The notes under the pieces: generated by a model
The model's input: the letters and a program-made list of their open reading frames with translations, nothing else
The model's database searches: none
Told to the model about the DNA's origin: nothing
Program-made: the position numbers and the translations under genes
DNA from: Imbricaverruca yamaguchii
Lineage: Eukaryota > Arthropoda > Thecostraca > Neoverrucidae
NCBI GenBank assembly: GCA_034440575.1
Contig: JAOTOL010001640.1
Location: 2,271,501 to 2,335,500 of the forward strand
Reading direction: 5' to 3'
Length of the DNA stretch: 64,000 nucleotides
Part shown: positions 13,071 through 24,654 of the stretch, piece by piece
Position numbering within the stretch: the stretch's first letter is position 1
Layout of the letters: each line of letters starts with the position of its first letter

Positions 13071-13522
13071 CAGTGTGACTGTGTGTCCAGTGCACGGGCC
13101 GGCGGGGCACGGCCGCGTGGCCGCGCCGCCGCCGGGCAAGGTCACGCCTGTGCACGGGCCCAGCAACGCCCACCGGAACCGACGCCAACACCGCCGCCGC
13201 GCGGCCGTGCAGGCGGCCCGACTGCAGCCGCCCTGCAGGCCGCCTGCATATCACAGAAAAAAACCGGCCCGGTAAACAGGCGCACTGGTGTCGCCTGCAC
13301 GCCAGCGCGCGCCGGCACCGCCGCAGCCGGGGCCGGCTGGTGCCTCCACCGTCGACCAGGCGCATGGTGTACCCGTACTACCGCGGTGTGTGGATGGTGG
13401 TGTGTCCTTGACTACAGCCAAATGTTGCGTTGTGTCCGACTTTCATGCGTATATTGGTATGTGATATATAGTTTCATTATTTAAATAGTTTATCTTATAT
13501 TATATATGCAGTTTACTTAGTT

Positions 13523-13735
<213 letters not shown>

Positions 13736-13739
13736 TACG

Positions 13740-14510
13740 TGTCCACGTATTAGCCGCTACCGGATCCACAGCTATCGGCTACTGTTTGAAGGCTGACCAA
13801 CCAGAGCTGGTGTGGTGCAGACAACGCGAGCCTTGTAAGCAGCCGGTCGAAGTGCGACTGGCACAGGCACCAACTTGACCCGACCTGGCCGCCGGCTGGT
13901 GCTCAACACACCACCTATTGGCGCTGCATGGCAACCGTCGCACCTCTGAATCCAAATAAAATATAAACGCTCAAATTTACTCCACGTGCGAATCAACACA
14001 GAACTACGCAGAACTCTGAATGCCGGGACGTATCAATTACTTTCGGCATCACTGTTACAGGGAATATACATTGTTGTGGTTAATCTAGGTAGGAAGAAGA
14101 TGTTCTCACAATCGCGAGACTGAGAATATGAAGGTAAAAATATTCAACAGTGATGTTAGGAGATGAGGTCCAAAATTTTCCTTCGATGTATGGCTTTCAG
14201 CAACATGATTCTTTTCCCAACAATTCCCCCAGCATCGAGACTAATAGACTAATATTCCTGAATTTGAAATAGAAAGAGATTTGGTCCGTTTTTTTCTCGG
14301 GTGGCCTCGCGGACCAGTCATATTACTGAGCAGGGTTCGTTGCATGAACCCTGGCCGCCAACACTCGAACCGAGAATTTCAGTTCAACGGCGGAATGTTG
14401 AACGAGAGCTTAACATGCCGCCAACGCACCGACACGGTTTCCCTGGTACTTCGCCCCCGAACTTCATCGGATCAGCCGTCAGCTGACATTTCCATCCGAC
14501 AGCTAAATTC
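13740..14510. other. Intergenic DNA, no gene recognised
   Basis: Short frames only. No shared repeat or RNA gene noticed. Confidence 0.4.
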
Positions 14511-14513
14511 TAG

Positions 14514-14591
14514 CGCGTGAAGCGACTCGAACCTTCTCTTGCCAGGATACGAATGCAGGCCAGCGCTCTCACTAACTGGGCTACCGAGGCG
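14514..14591 (-). mobile_element. tRNA-like SINE head
   Basis: On the minus strand it shows a box A-like TAGCCCAGTTAGTGAGAGC and a box B-like GGTTCGAGTCG, spaced as in a tRNA. The ends do not pair into an acceptor stem, so it is not a functional tRNA gene. The minus translation SVAQLVRALA is the pattern such tRNA-derived repeats give in many invertebrate genomes. No tail or target duplication could be delimited. Confidence 0.55.
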
Positions 14592-14599
14592 AAGAAAAT

Positions 14600-16330
14600 G
14601 AAGCACCAAACCCAGTTCATGCATGACTCAATCACAGCATAGCTTCGTGTAAATATTATGTCTGCTGCCACAGATGCATTCGTGATATCCCAGTATGGCA
14701 CATATGCCATTTGGACGCAAATCCTTGCTGGGTAAATGCGATGAATGATGCAACTACGTGGAAAGGGCGCCACCGTAGCAGAATTTCACGGGAAGCCCAC
14801 ACCCAAATGTCGACACATGTGTTGTTTTGTTTTCGGGAGTAAACAATCCGCGAATGCGGCAGAAACATGCACACGACTGCGGACCTATTCATCGTCCACG
14901 AAAGGAAGATTCATTTTCGCTTTCAGCCTCGGAGTAATAACTGGTGTGGTTTTTGTTCTTGTCTCCCCACTAATCAGGACGTTCGGCGAGCAACTGAGTC
15001 TCAGGGCATTTCGATGGCTGCACTGAAAGCACAAGTTGAGAAGGCTTGACGACGCTCTGAATGTAAGGTTGCCCAGTTTATACGTCGCGATTCATCTAAC
15101 GAAGGATGGCTTATTTATAAAAGTCATCAAGCATCTCCACATTATGCTTCATGAAGAGGTTTCGTGTTTTCCGTGACAAGGTGGCACGCATCAAACGGGG
15201 CGGAAGCATCAAGTGGGTCGCAAGCGTCAGATTGGTCTCAAATTAATACCTCAATTACTCCACATTGGCAATCCGGACGAGGTATGCAGAAATATATTTA
15301 TAAATACCGTCGCGCTCTTAATCCATCCCCCTGATGCCTGGACGTGTGACGGGTAGGTCTGCCTTTGGAAAAATGAAGTGTTGCGATTTTACATTTTGAT
15401 GTGATTGATTCCTTACTGGGGCTTCGTTTGTGTTTGTCTAAATTTGCGTTAACATGTATTAATAAATTATCAATGTATGTGGTTAATCCGAGCTGTTCTT
15501 GACATACAAGCATGTCGTACACGGCTGACCTCCGAATCACAGGTTGCTCTCGCTGCGCTGGTACGATATTTCAGTGTCGGGCTGCGTCCGATACTATTAC
15601 AGCTCCATAGTTCCCGTATCTCTGGGCGAATGTCATGCATTTTGGTGACGTAAAACAGGTTGGCCTTGCATCGGACGGTAATTCCGCCATCGGCGAAGCC
15701 TGTCCGGCGTCATCAGATTTCAAAGTTTATAGGAAAAAGTTGTGGTGAAGCCAACTGGATGCCAACATACTCTTCGTCAGGTAGAATATAAGAGAAAAAC
15801 CTTCAGCCTATTGTCGGAGTATTTGCTTGTTGATTTTGGTCCACCCCGAGGCAAGCCATTGGGGTTTAGCGTTAGCTGTCCAGCACCACCCGAATCTCCC
15901 CTATGCATGTTGGCACTACAGCGGCTCCGGTAAGGTACGGGTTGGAAAGCGACCTTTACCTAGATGTGAGAGCATGTCTAGCAAAAGAGCATGTCAATTT
16001 ACGAGCAAGTCATCAGATTCACAAGGTCATGGCTGCATGAGCATACCAGTCTGTTCATTGCGAACTCGTGCAAGCGAACTATCTCCGAAGTGATTCCACG
16101 GCGAAACGACGATCCGATCGCCATATGCACTACTCGAGAGCAGAATAACTCTTGGTATATGCGCCGATACAACACTCCGCCTGCCTTGGCTCCGACCGAT
16201 CATGGTTAATAAAGCATGCGCCTCATTAAGTCTATGGCCACCATCGACTGAATTTAATGCCCTCCATTGCCTGTAGCCTGAGGATACCAATCGAATCGGA
16301 CGTGATTCTCGGGGATGAGCCGGGTAACTA
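14600..16330. other. Intergenic DNA, no gene recognised
   Basis: Mixed composition with short overlapping frames (up to 142 codons at 16027-16455, minus). None shows motifs or exon structure I can support. Confidence 0.4.
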
Positions 16331-16338
16331 AACGGTGC

Positions 16339-16375
16339 ACGTATGGGTGTAACTGCACACACTACACCCATACGT
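16339..16375. other. Perfect 13-bp inverted repeat, 11-nt loop
   Basis: ACGTATGGGTGTA at 16339-16351 is matched exactly by its reverse complement at 16363-16375. Function unknown. Related sequence (gtgtacgtgtaac) follows. Confidence 0.9.
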
Positions 16376-16546
16376 ACACGATGGATGTGCATAAACGGTG
16401 TACGTGTAACACGAAGGTGGTATGAATGCAATTGCACAATAAGTGCAGCGAGCATGTCGACAGACTAACTTGGAATGGTGGACGTTTGGTTAGATTGCAC
16501 GACATCGGGATGTAACATGGATGGTTAGAATCCTACTAGTTGCTGG

Positions 16547-16607
16547 TTGGTTGGTTATTTGGGCTTAGGGGTGCATCGACTACTTCGATCATACAGTGCC
16601 CATCCCC
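16547..16607 (-). mobile_element. 61-bp tail-only retroposon
   Basis: Contains only the SINE 3' tail, in plus strand TTGGTTGGTTATTTGGGCTT then gcatcgactacttcgatc then the gcccat end. It is flanked by ACTAGTTGCTGG (16535-16546) and ACTAGCTGCTGG (16608-16619), an 11/12 direct repeat acting as target-site duplication. No pol III promoter box is present in the insert. Confidence 0.75.
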
Positions 16608-16619
16608 ACTAGCTGCTGG

Positions 16620-18040
16620 ATCTTCGGGCTAACTTATCAGCTGGCGTGATATATCAGTGACGCTAATCCGGCAGGCTACTACGTCGCAAAATAACCATGT
16701 TTTCTGTACATTAGGGCACGGATGACGGTTTGATGGTAATCTACAGTCTGTGAGCCATAAAAGCGAAAAGACGTACCTCAGGATCTTCGAATCATGTTGT
16801 ATTACTAGGATTGTTTTATTTCATCTTAAATAGTACTGCTGGTGTCATTTTCTTTGATTTAATTTCCAAGTAATTATTATTAGCTTAACACATTTCAAAT
16901 TCTTCATTTATATGAAAGATCAAATATCAAAACATTTTGCGATTTCCATATTCTTTGAGGAAATTTTGGCAGCCCAATATTCCATAGTAGATAGAAATAT
17001 TCTTCAATTGTAAAACGTGACAAAAAATATTACAGAAAATAAATAATTTATGGTCTGCTCCACAATTAGATACTGACATGGAATGTTGCATATAATATTC
17101 TTTTTTTGCCATATTCTGAATCTAATTTCCCTTTTAGAGTACGAAATTCGCACCCAAAAATGAGCCATTTCCAAGATAATCAAAGTCAATCATAATGCTC
17201 ATAGCAATAAATGCATTTGATGCTGCGTGTGCAATCTAGGTACCTTCGAGGTTCCTCCACTTTGAAAATAGGACAAAACAAATGTGACACACTAGGTGCC
17301 ATGTTGCTCGTATTCATATGGTCCCATTTACATGATGACTCCTTTGTTAGCTCATTTACTCAGTGGCCAATGACTACTGATCACCCCTGTGCGATCGGAA
17401 AGATCGCATCAGTGGCGAGAGATGGAACCATGTATGGGGTATTAATTAGGACTTAACACTATGAAAAAATTGAACGTTGCCTGTCCACGAGGAGAAGGCA
17501 ATGGTCAGGGGCGGATCACAGCGAGGGGGAGGGAAAATGGCACATGCTCTCTTCCCGTAAGGTCGGTGTTTTGCCAAGATTTGCGTTTAATATGGCAGCT
17601 TCTTGAAGTCTAAGAACATCTTGAGATAAATATCATCTTAGCAGACCTTACAAATGCCAACTGTTCAAATGCGATGCGCTTTCCAAATCAGATAATTACT
17701 TTATTTCCTCTTCTCCCCCCTCCGAGCCATGTTTCCGGATCTGCCTCTGGCAATGGTCGATAAAAGAGCCCACCGCTCAGCGCCAGTGCAAGTGCTGGAA
17801 CATGACAGGAAACTCGTTTCATTTCTGGATATTACGAATGCTTTGTCATCCCACTTAAGTTCCTCGGCGGACGATGGCGGGAAAATGATTTTCCAGGCAA
17901 CATTATTTGACCATTCGTTTCATGCAAACCACCGGGGTCATTGGGTAGCATTCTGAAGGACACAGAGACAGGATAAATATCAGAAATGACAGCCGACAGA
18001 TCTACAGCAGATCACTTCACTGTATACAATAATGGCAGAC
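16620..18040. other. Intergenic DNA, no gene recognised
   Basis: AT-rich with short frames. A CAGGGGCGGATCACAG stretch near 17507 resembles termini of hAT-type elements, but no partner end was found. Confidence 0.4.
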
Positions 18041-18044
18041 TGGG

Positions 18045-18330
18045 GTGCAGTCAGGATTTTCCTGGGGGAGGAGCGACCAAAACTAAATGGAGTAAAATAG
18101 AGTCTAGTTTCCGTGGCGGATTTCTAGTTCTAGTGGAGTTCTAGCGGGAGATTTCTAGTTCTCCGTGGTGGAAACCTCAACATCTCTTCTTTGATTTGGT
18201 GCATTTTTGGTCGGTAAGGAGAGGTTGGTTGGTTATTTGGGCTTAGGGGCGCATCGACTGCTTCGGTCATACAGCGCCCATTTGGTAAGGAGAGGATCGG
18301 GCCTTCGATCCCCTTGACTGCGCCTCTAAT
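18045..18330 (+). repeat. Dispersed repeat paralogous to 20.79-20.99 kb
   Basis: Shares tcaggattttcctggggg, a cgtggtg.aaa.ctcaacat block, the tcttctttga block and atttttggt..gg with 20800-20985. This copy carries a 59-bp tail-only retroposon at 18225-18283 that the other copy lacks. Confidence 0.7.
18225..18283 (-). mobile_element. 59-bp tail-only retroposon with 12-bp TSD
   Basis: The insert reads TTGGTTGGTTATTTGGGCTT, then the gcgcatcgactgcttcggtc part, then acagcgcccat. It is bracketed by exact GGTAAGGAGAGG repeats at 18213-18224 and 18284-18295. A paralogue at 20894-20985 has the uninterrupted site. This is the clearest of four such insertions. Confidence 0.85.
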
Positions 18331-18924
18331 GTCGGAGATACAAATCTAGCCCAAAAGCGCTGCCAGGAGCCAAAAGTGCATGTCACCGCGGTTGTTGGTG
18401 AATAAGTCAACAAAATAAGTAATCAACATGCAAGGACATGCTAGGAAAATGCTCGTAGCATCAAAATCATATACAACAAGGGAACCGAGGAACCACAGGA
18501 ACCAACGTCGTCAAGTAGTAACGCCAAGTCGGTGGCAAACAAAACTCGAGCCTTCAAAATTATATTAATTTCCACCCAGGCTGCAAATCCGAAGGCACCT
18601 GCGACACTGTACAGTGGAATGTGGAGGCCAAGGACGAAAAACATGCGATAGTGCCGGACGAGAGCTGTTTTGCCTGTTCAGCAGCCGCAGGTTCGGAGCT
18701 GGTTGTCTGCAAAATACCAGTTCAATTGCTGTACCCTGTGCCTACCAAAGCACCGCATCGTGGTGAGCCTGAACCACTCCCCATAAGCTCGCGACTGCGG
18801 GTACAAGACACGACTGTCGTACCGCACAAGCTGACAACCCTACGATACGCCTCTCACGTGCCGAGATGGGGAAGCGCCGGTTCAGCTCAAGTCATAGAGC
18901 GGTACACGATCATAATGTGCTAAG

Positions 18925-19190
18925 GTTAAGAACAAGGTTAAGACAGACTTTCTTCACAGGGTAGTAGAACACTGGAACCAGCTGCCATAAAACATTGTCA
19001 GTAGCAGCACATTGAGCATCTTTAAAAACAGCATGGACAATCATTATAAGAATAGAGGGCTTGCTTTTCAGTATTACAGGGAGGGCTGATTGTCAGATTT
19101 GGTGGGCAACTGGTTGAGTGTACAGAGTGCAGCCAAGAAGGGCGCTTGTGGCTCATAGCTGCGCTAATCTTTTATGTCTTTATGTCTTTA
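18925..19190 (+). mobile_element. CR1-type LINE 3' end
   Basis: Nearly identical to 31711-31975: the reverse-transcriptase C-terminus (RVVEHWNQLP reading), then the CR1-like 3' untranslated region ending in tandem TATGTCTT units. At the codon where the 31 kb copy has TAG, this copy has TGG (tryptophan). Severely 5'-truncated, as is usual for LINE insertions. Confidence 0.85.
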
Positions 19191-19384
19191 TGTGTTGTCA
19201 CTTAAGTCAGCCGGACCGCCGATCCGTACGCTCAGGGACAATTGGAAGGCTAATTCACCACATGCACCGAGGTACCATGTGGTGATAGGCTTCATAGATA
19301 GATAGGCTTCATGTGTGTTTGTGATGGTAGCTGACATGTCATGGTGCGTGCGGGTGCGCGCTATTCTATCGACCTGCATAATGC

Positions 19385-20206
19385 TTAACCCTCCCCGTCT
19401 TTCCGGTCATATCCTCACACCCCATCTCGGATACAACCCCCCCCACTAATCTCCAAACTAAGCGTCGCACGAAAACGAAAGAGGTGTCATCGGAAAGCGC
19501 TCAACGAGTAGGGCCAGACACCACCCCCAAAATTGTCTTCCCTCAAAAGTGGCGTCACTAGGGGTCCAGGGTTTCACGACTTACATCATGTTTTTGGCTC
19601 TGAGGAGTTAATTTTGGGGGATATTTGATAAAAATTTGGAATCAGAAAGGGAAAGCAAAATCGACCATAGCTCTAAAATGTTCGCCAACCCGAAAATAAA
19701 AAGTTCACTTTTTGGAAATTTCGAAAGGGTGAATTTTTAATATTCTTTGATTTTGTTTATGGGTAGAGAGGACTGAAAAACGTTGCTCGTAGTCAACTTG
19801 CAATCATAAAAATGCTTACTTTAACCAGAATCTTCTACTTTAACTCTAATGGGCAAATATGCAATATTAGTAAGCAATCGAAGAAACGGGGAAAAATATT
19901 CCAGCGCATTTTATTTCGTCCTTAAAGATAAGCAAACGCTGGAAGTTTCATCAAAATATCTTTATCCGTTAAAGCGTGACGATTGGTCGAACTTTTCTGG
20001 AGGTGACATCACTTGACCTTGACTAACTCGTTGACCCTAAATGATCTGGCCTCAAAATTTTGACACAACATGCCAAATTGATGTGGGAAAAGGCATGCCA
20101 AATTTCAACACGATGCCGTCCGCCATTCTTTCACTATCTGCGGAAAACCTTAAGGGGGCGCCCATCAACCCCCCTCCCCCCTCCCACCGCGAGACGGCAC
20201 GGGCCA
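19385..20206 (-). mobile_element. TTAA-flanked non-autonomous DNA element, copy C
   Basis: Left edge TTAACCCTCCCCGTCTTTCC at 19385. The right end carries the inverted GAGACGGCACGGG at about 20191-20203, with TTAA lost. Landmarks gtgtcatcggaaagcgctca and aagcgtgacgattggtcgaa match the other copies. About 820 bp and non-coding. Confidence 0.78.
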
Positions 20207-20240
20207 CCTCATCTGTGGATCGGGTGCAGGGTAGTCTTAG

Positions 20241-20300
20241 CCTCCTTGTTGGGTATTTTGGCTTAGAGGCGCATCGACTGCGTTAGTCACACAACAGCCC
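20241..20300 (-). mobile_element. Tail-only retroposon remnant
   Basis: Diverged copy of the SINE tail (gtattttggcttagaggc, gcatcgactgcgttagtcac). No flanking duplication could be found, so an old or altered insertion. Confidence 0.45.
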
Positions 20301-20790
20301 CCTGGTTAGATATCACGCTGTTGTTAATTTGTAATTTTATATCTTCAATCTGGAAGTATTCGGACTCGGATCCCTCATTTGGTGAGAGATATCCAGCCTG
20401 GACCGCAATAGCCATGAGTTTAATAGGGATGCTGGTATTGTTCCAACTCTTCAGTGTAATTAGACGGAAGGTAAGCAGAATTGGGATGGGTGGAAATTCG
20501 CTCCGAGATTGGAATAGTTGCGGAGTACTATCGGTAGTCGAAGGTAAATCATGCAATTTCGCAGCCTGGGGATATTAAAATGAAATATGAAACCCTGATG
20601 TCTCGTCTTATTTATTGTGGGGTCACATGCCAATATTCTCCTTCTTCTCATATTTCTCTTATACGATAATTGCATGTTCATCGCATGCCCGACATATTAA
20701 TCAAACAGGAAAAACTCATAGATATGCAGCCGAGTTTTTACGTGGAAGACGTGAAAAAAAAGTTAATGAAACTAACAGTGAGAACGTGAC
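20300..20790. other. Intergenic DNA, no gene recognised
   Basis: Short overlapping frames on both strands (up to 89 codons). No motif, splice pattern or shared repeat noticed. Confidence 0.35.
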
Positions 20791-20793
20791 GGA

Positions 20794-20990
20794 GCCAGGA
20801 TTTTCTTAAGGGGTCACGGCAAATGAAGTGACATGAAACGCAGAAAACCTTCAGCGCGCGACGGAAATTTTTGTTTTTACGTGGTGAAAATCTCAACATG
20901 TCTTCTTTGACCTTGTGTATTTTTGGTTGGTTACGAGAGGGAGACCTTGGCCTCGTTCTCCTTGGCTGCTCCATCACGTGAAACACAGTA
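20794..20990 (+). repeat. Dispersed repeat, unoccupied paralogue of 18.05-18.33 kb
   Basis: Matches 18045-18330 but continues straight through the position where that copy has the 59-bp insert (atttttggttggttacgaga). Serves as an empty-site control. Confidence 0.65.
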
Positions 20991-20999
20991 TCTTCATCA

Positions 21000-21490
21000 G
21001 CATCTGTCTCAAAAGTCTTTATTGTTGAACGGATCAAGGGACGTGTTTGGTGTCCGCTCCGGAGATTTCGTGGTGTCAATCAGGATCAGCAACATCAGGG
21101 GAGCGTCAGCACGATTGTGTGAGGCGATTCCATTATAATGCAAAACTAGCAGAGAAAACATGGTGGCACCCTTCGCTCGCAACTACCGTTAAATAGACTG
21201 ATAACCCAACAACGGCAATCGGCCAGCAAAGAGATAATATTGCTTAACTGTACCAATTATACCAAGCAATACAAATGCGACTCCTCGTTCTCTGTCTTGA
21301 CATTGACACACTGAAGTGGTGAGATGCAGTTCTGAACGTTCGGGTGCTGCCAGTGCTAGCATTCTCGAAAAACATAATATAACTGCTCTCTGCTTCGAAG
21401 AGTGCGATAGTGCGTTCACCACTACTGTGTCACGCAGCAGCAGACGTCCCCACCGACTCTCTAAAGCTCTGCGCGCACTGCACAGGACTG
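21000..21490. other. Intergenic DNA, no gene recognised
   Basis: Short frames only. Composition rises in GC toward the 21.5 kb array. Confidence 0.35.
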
Positions 21491-21504
21491 CAGCGCCGTC
21501 GGTG

Positions 21505-21815
21505 CGGTCAGACGGAGCCCTGGCGCCGAGGTCGGTCAGACGGAGCCCTGGCGCCGAGGTCGGTCAGACCGAGGCCGAGGTCGGTCAGACCGAGCCCCGG
21601 CGCCGAGGTCGGTCAGACGGAGCCCTGGCGCCGAGGTCGGTCAGACGGAGCCCTGGCGCCGAGGTCGGTCAGGCCGAGGCCCGGTGCAGAGGTCGGTCAG
21701 GCCGAGCCCTGGCGCCGAGCCCTGGCGCCGAGGTCGGTCAGACCGAGCCCTGGCGCCGAGGTCGGTCAGGCCGAGCCCTGGCGCCGAGGTCTGGCGCCGA
21801 GGTCGGTCAGACGGC
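21505..21815 (+). repeat. 28-bp minisatellite, about 11 units with truncated variants
   Basis: Unit contains GGCGCCGAGGTCGGTCAGAC followed by ggagccct. Some units are shortened (gaggccgaggtcggtcagac) and substitutions alternate acgg/ccga. The unit is not a multiple of three, so overlapping frames of 148-197 codons are artefacts. Confidence 0.95.
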
Positions 21816-21819
21816 CGCC

Positions 21820-22560
21820 GCCTCGCCGCCGGCCACTTCCGGCGCCTGCCACGTGACGCCGCCCCGGGGTCTCCCACGCCGCAGCTGCGTCACGTCACGG
21901 CCGCCCTGACGTGACGCAGCTGGCGGTGACGTCACGCCGGCGTCCAGCCGGGGGTGCAGGCGCGAGCGGTGCAGGCGGCGCGGCGGCGGCGGCGACGGTC
22001 GCCGGCGTGCAGCGCTATCGGGCGCCGATCGTCCGTCGGCCGCCCGGCCTGCACACAAGGCCACCCGGCCGCCGCGTGCAGGACGCAGCGAAAACAGCCG
22101 CGCCGGGCGGCCGACCAGCACGCCGCCGCCGCACACATGCAGTGTTTGGCTCGAGCCGGCGGATGGCGGCGAGCGCCGCGCGCGTCGCCACCTGGCGGCG
22201 CTGTGCGGCGCGCCGTTACCGCGCGCCGGTATCCGCTTTCTCGGCGGCCGCGGGGCGGCGGCGACCCTGAACTGGCGCCGCTCCGGTCCGGTCCGGTCTG
22301 ATCCGGTCCGACTGCCGCCTCGGTGATGGCGCCGACTGGAGCGGCGCGACCACAGCGCCGGCTCGGTGCGCCCCGCAGTCGGCGCGTCGGCGCACACGTG
22401 GCGGCGGCCGGCGGGGCGGCGCCGCGTGCGTGCCTGCCGTGTTGTGGCGGCGCGGCGGCGGCCGGCCGTGGCCTTGAACCTGTCACCTGTGCCCGGTGAC
22501 GAGGCGGGGCGGCGCCACTCGCCGGACAGTTATACTGGACGCCGGGTGAATGGACCGGAA
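21820..22560. promoter_or_regulatory. Extremely GC- and CpG-rich block, possible CpG island
   Basis: A long run of GC with very frequent CpG (for example ggcgcgtcggcgcacacg) adjoining the 28-bp array, with CCGGT repeats at 22280-22310. Translations on both strands are arginine/alanine/proline low complexity and no exon is convincing. A promoter island is possible; GC-biased tandem DNA is the alternative. Confidence 0.35.
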
Positions 22561-22564
22561 TCAC

Positions 22565-23105
22565 GCCCGGCTCCCGCCGATAAGGGTCACAATGGCCTAT
22601 TCAGGTGCGGCGACAATCGTCGACCTTGAGTGAGTCGTTTACTTAACCGGACTGTTACTTCGACAAGACGTGCGGTTTCTCCTGCAGGCTGAATCTCATG
22701 ATCGCATGTCGGCGACCACTCAAACCGGTCCCGACTAAAAACCAGCCAAGTGTCTTACGGCCGGATCTGGCCTCTGTCACAGCGCATGCCCTCCTCCCTC
22801 CTCGCCCCCCCCCCCCCAACTGCCTGAATATTACTACACGACAAAGAATAACAGCGATTAGAAACTGGCATTGGACCAGTCAGTGACCGTTGACACTGGT
22901 GCAAAATCTACTTACTGCCCTGTTATGATGCCCCTTGAGTCAGTTTGCGTTGTCCAGCATGCAAAGCAATACGCGCTACTAAATCGAAGGCAAATCGGCG
23001 ACGGTGCCACACATATTAATGCTAACATGCAATGCCTACCGTACTACATTTTCCACACGTGCAGTGAACGTAGTGAAAGCAACGTGGAGCTTGAACAGCA
23101 CTAAT
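22565..23105. other. Intergenic DNA, no gene recognised
   Basis: Contains a C homopolymer near 22806. No coding or repeat signal beyond that. Confidence 0.35.
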
Positions 23106-23108
23106 CGG

Positions 23109-23169
23109 CGCATTTGCTTACGCACATTTGCTTGCGTACATCTGCCCTACGCACATTTGTCTTAGAATC
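23109..23169 (+). mobile_element. Truncated foldback-like 16-bp repeat element (right end only)
   Basis: Three to four diverged units of the CGTACATTTGCTTA type ending in CACATTTGTCTTAGAATC. This is the same terminal sequence as the right ends at 54.03 and 61.27 kb (catttgtcctagaatc). Followed at 23194-23230 by three CAGCTGCATCTCAG-type copies. Confidence 0.65.
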
Positions 23170-23234
23170 TCGTCACCCGACCGTGTTGAGCAGCTGCATC
23201 TCAGCAGCTGCATCTCAGCAGCTGCAGTGCACCG

Positions 23235-23770
23235 CATACAGCGACCATGCGTCACGCGGACTGCCCACACTAGAGATGTCGGTGACATCCTCTGAGGAGT
23301 GGTCTCGGACCACGCATGGGTGACCGGTGTCGAGAACAACCAGAGTCCAGTTCACCTCGCGGGAGACACCCCCCGGACGTCCAACACTGAGTCATCAGTT
23401 TCCCCATCGCTAAGTCTTCTAAGGATATGTAGACTCGCGTTGCCCTCCGCCGTCGTCTCATCCGACATTTTCCTTCCCTCCGATATCGGTTCAGCTTCAG
23501 ATCTTATTCCTGGGGCCAGACCTTCGCAGGTCGGCTCAACACAAATATATACAGAGCAGACAAGCCACTCACATATATATGACGTGTCGTTTGGTAGCCA
23601 TCACAACGAAAGATCTCAACGTTTCAAACGTTTATTCGACATGTGACAGACTTCCGAGACTTGAGGATATCAGGAACTGCGCCAAGGACGAAGATGTACT
23701 CGGAGCTGAACTACATGTCGGTGAATCACACAGGACTACATCTGGTGCGGTCATCCCGCGGGACCAGATA
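23235..23770. other. Intergenic DNA, no gene recognised
   Basis: Short frames on both strands (longest 115 codons at 23299-23646). No family recognised. Confidence 0.35.
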
Positions 23771-23775
23771 TTTTT

Positions 23776-24378
23776 GCCGGCAACTGCTTTGTAGATCCAT
23801 CACTGGGGCGTGAGTTTGCCGGCAACTGCTGTGTAGAGATAATCACTGGGGCGGGAGTTTGTCGGCAACTGCTGTGTAGAGATATATCACTGGGGCGGGG
23901 AGTTTGTCGGCAACTGCTGTGTAGAGATATATCACTGGGGCGGGGAGTTTGTCGAAGACTGCTGTATAGAGATATATCACTGGGGCGGGAAGTTTGCCGG
24001 CAACTGCTGTGTAGAAATAATCACTGGGGCGTGAGTTTGCCGGCAACTGCTGTGTAGAGATGTATCACTGGGGCGGGAAGTTTGTCGGCAACTGCTGTGT
24101 AGAGATATATCACTGGGACGAGGAGTTTGTCGAAGACTGCTGTATAGAGATATATCACTGGGGCGGGAAGTTTGTCGGCAACTGCTGTGTAGAGATATAT
24201 CACTGGGACGAGGAGTTTGTCGAAGACTGCTGTATAGATATATCACTTGGGCGGGAAGTTCATCGGCAACTGCTGTGCAGAGATACATCACTGGGACGAG
24301 GAGTTTGTCGAAGACTGCTGTATAGAGATGTATCACTGGGGAGTGGAGTTTTTCAGCCAATGCTTGTGTAGAACTGTG
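23776..24378 (+). repeat. 45-bp minisatellite, about 13 units
   Basis: Unit contains GTCGGCAACTGCTGTGTAGA then gatatatcactggggcggg. Units fall into subtypes (GTCGGCAACTG versus GTCGAAGACTG; ggggcgg versus ggacgag) that alternate. The 45-bp period is a multiple of three, so frames persist on both strands with a 15-residue cycle (YLYTAVADKLPAPVI on minus). Frequent one- and two-base length changes break the frame, arguing against a protein. Confidence 0.93.
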
Positions 24379-24577
24379 ATCGGGGCGGGGCAGGGTAATA
24401 ATCGAAATGCTCATCATCATGGGTAACTGTACTTCCGGGAACCATTGAACGAATAGTGCCACATGAAAGCAAGTGTAAGGGTAAGCACTTTATCAAGTAC
24501 CGAAACGGTCCCTGGGCATGTGGTGCATGTCTGCTGTTGTAGATCATCTGTTCCATCGTGCATCACTATTAAAGGCG

Positions 24578-24652
24578 TCATTCCCGGGACGTTTCCAATT
24601 TCCGGGATCCGGGACTGGGATTCTCCCAATCCCGGGATATCCCGGGGTCTCT
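24578..24652. repeat. Cluster of CCCGGGA palindromic motifs
   Basis: TCCCGGGA-type motifs occur repeatedly in 75 bp (attcccgggacg, ttccgggatccgggac, aatcccgggatatcccgggg). Nature unknown. Confidence 0.6.
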
Positions 24653-24654
24653 GG

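Noticed and set aside
14514..14591. Functional tRNA gene
   Set aside because: Box A and box B are present but the acceptor stem does not pair and the anticodon arm is irregular; better explained as a SINE head.
21410..22564. Several 115-210 codon Arg/Ala/Pro-rich frames
   Set aside because: GC-rich sequence has few stop codons; frames overlap on both strands and lack domains.
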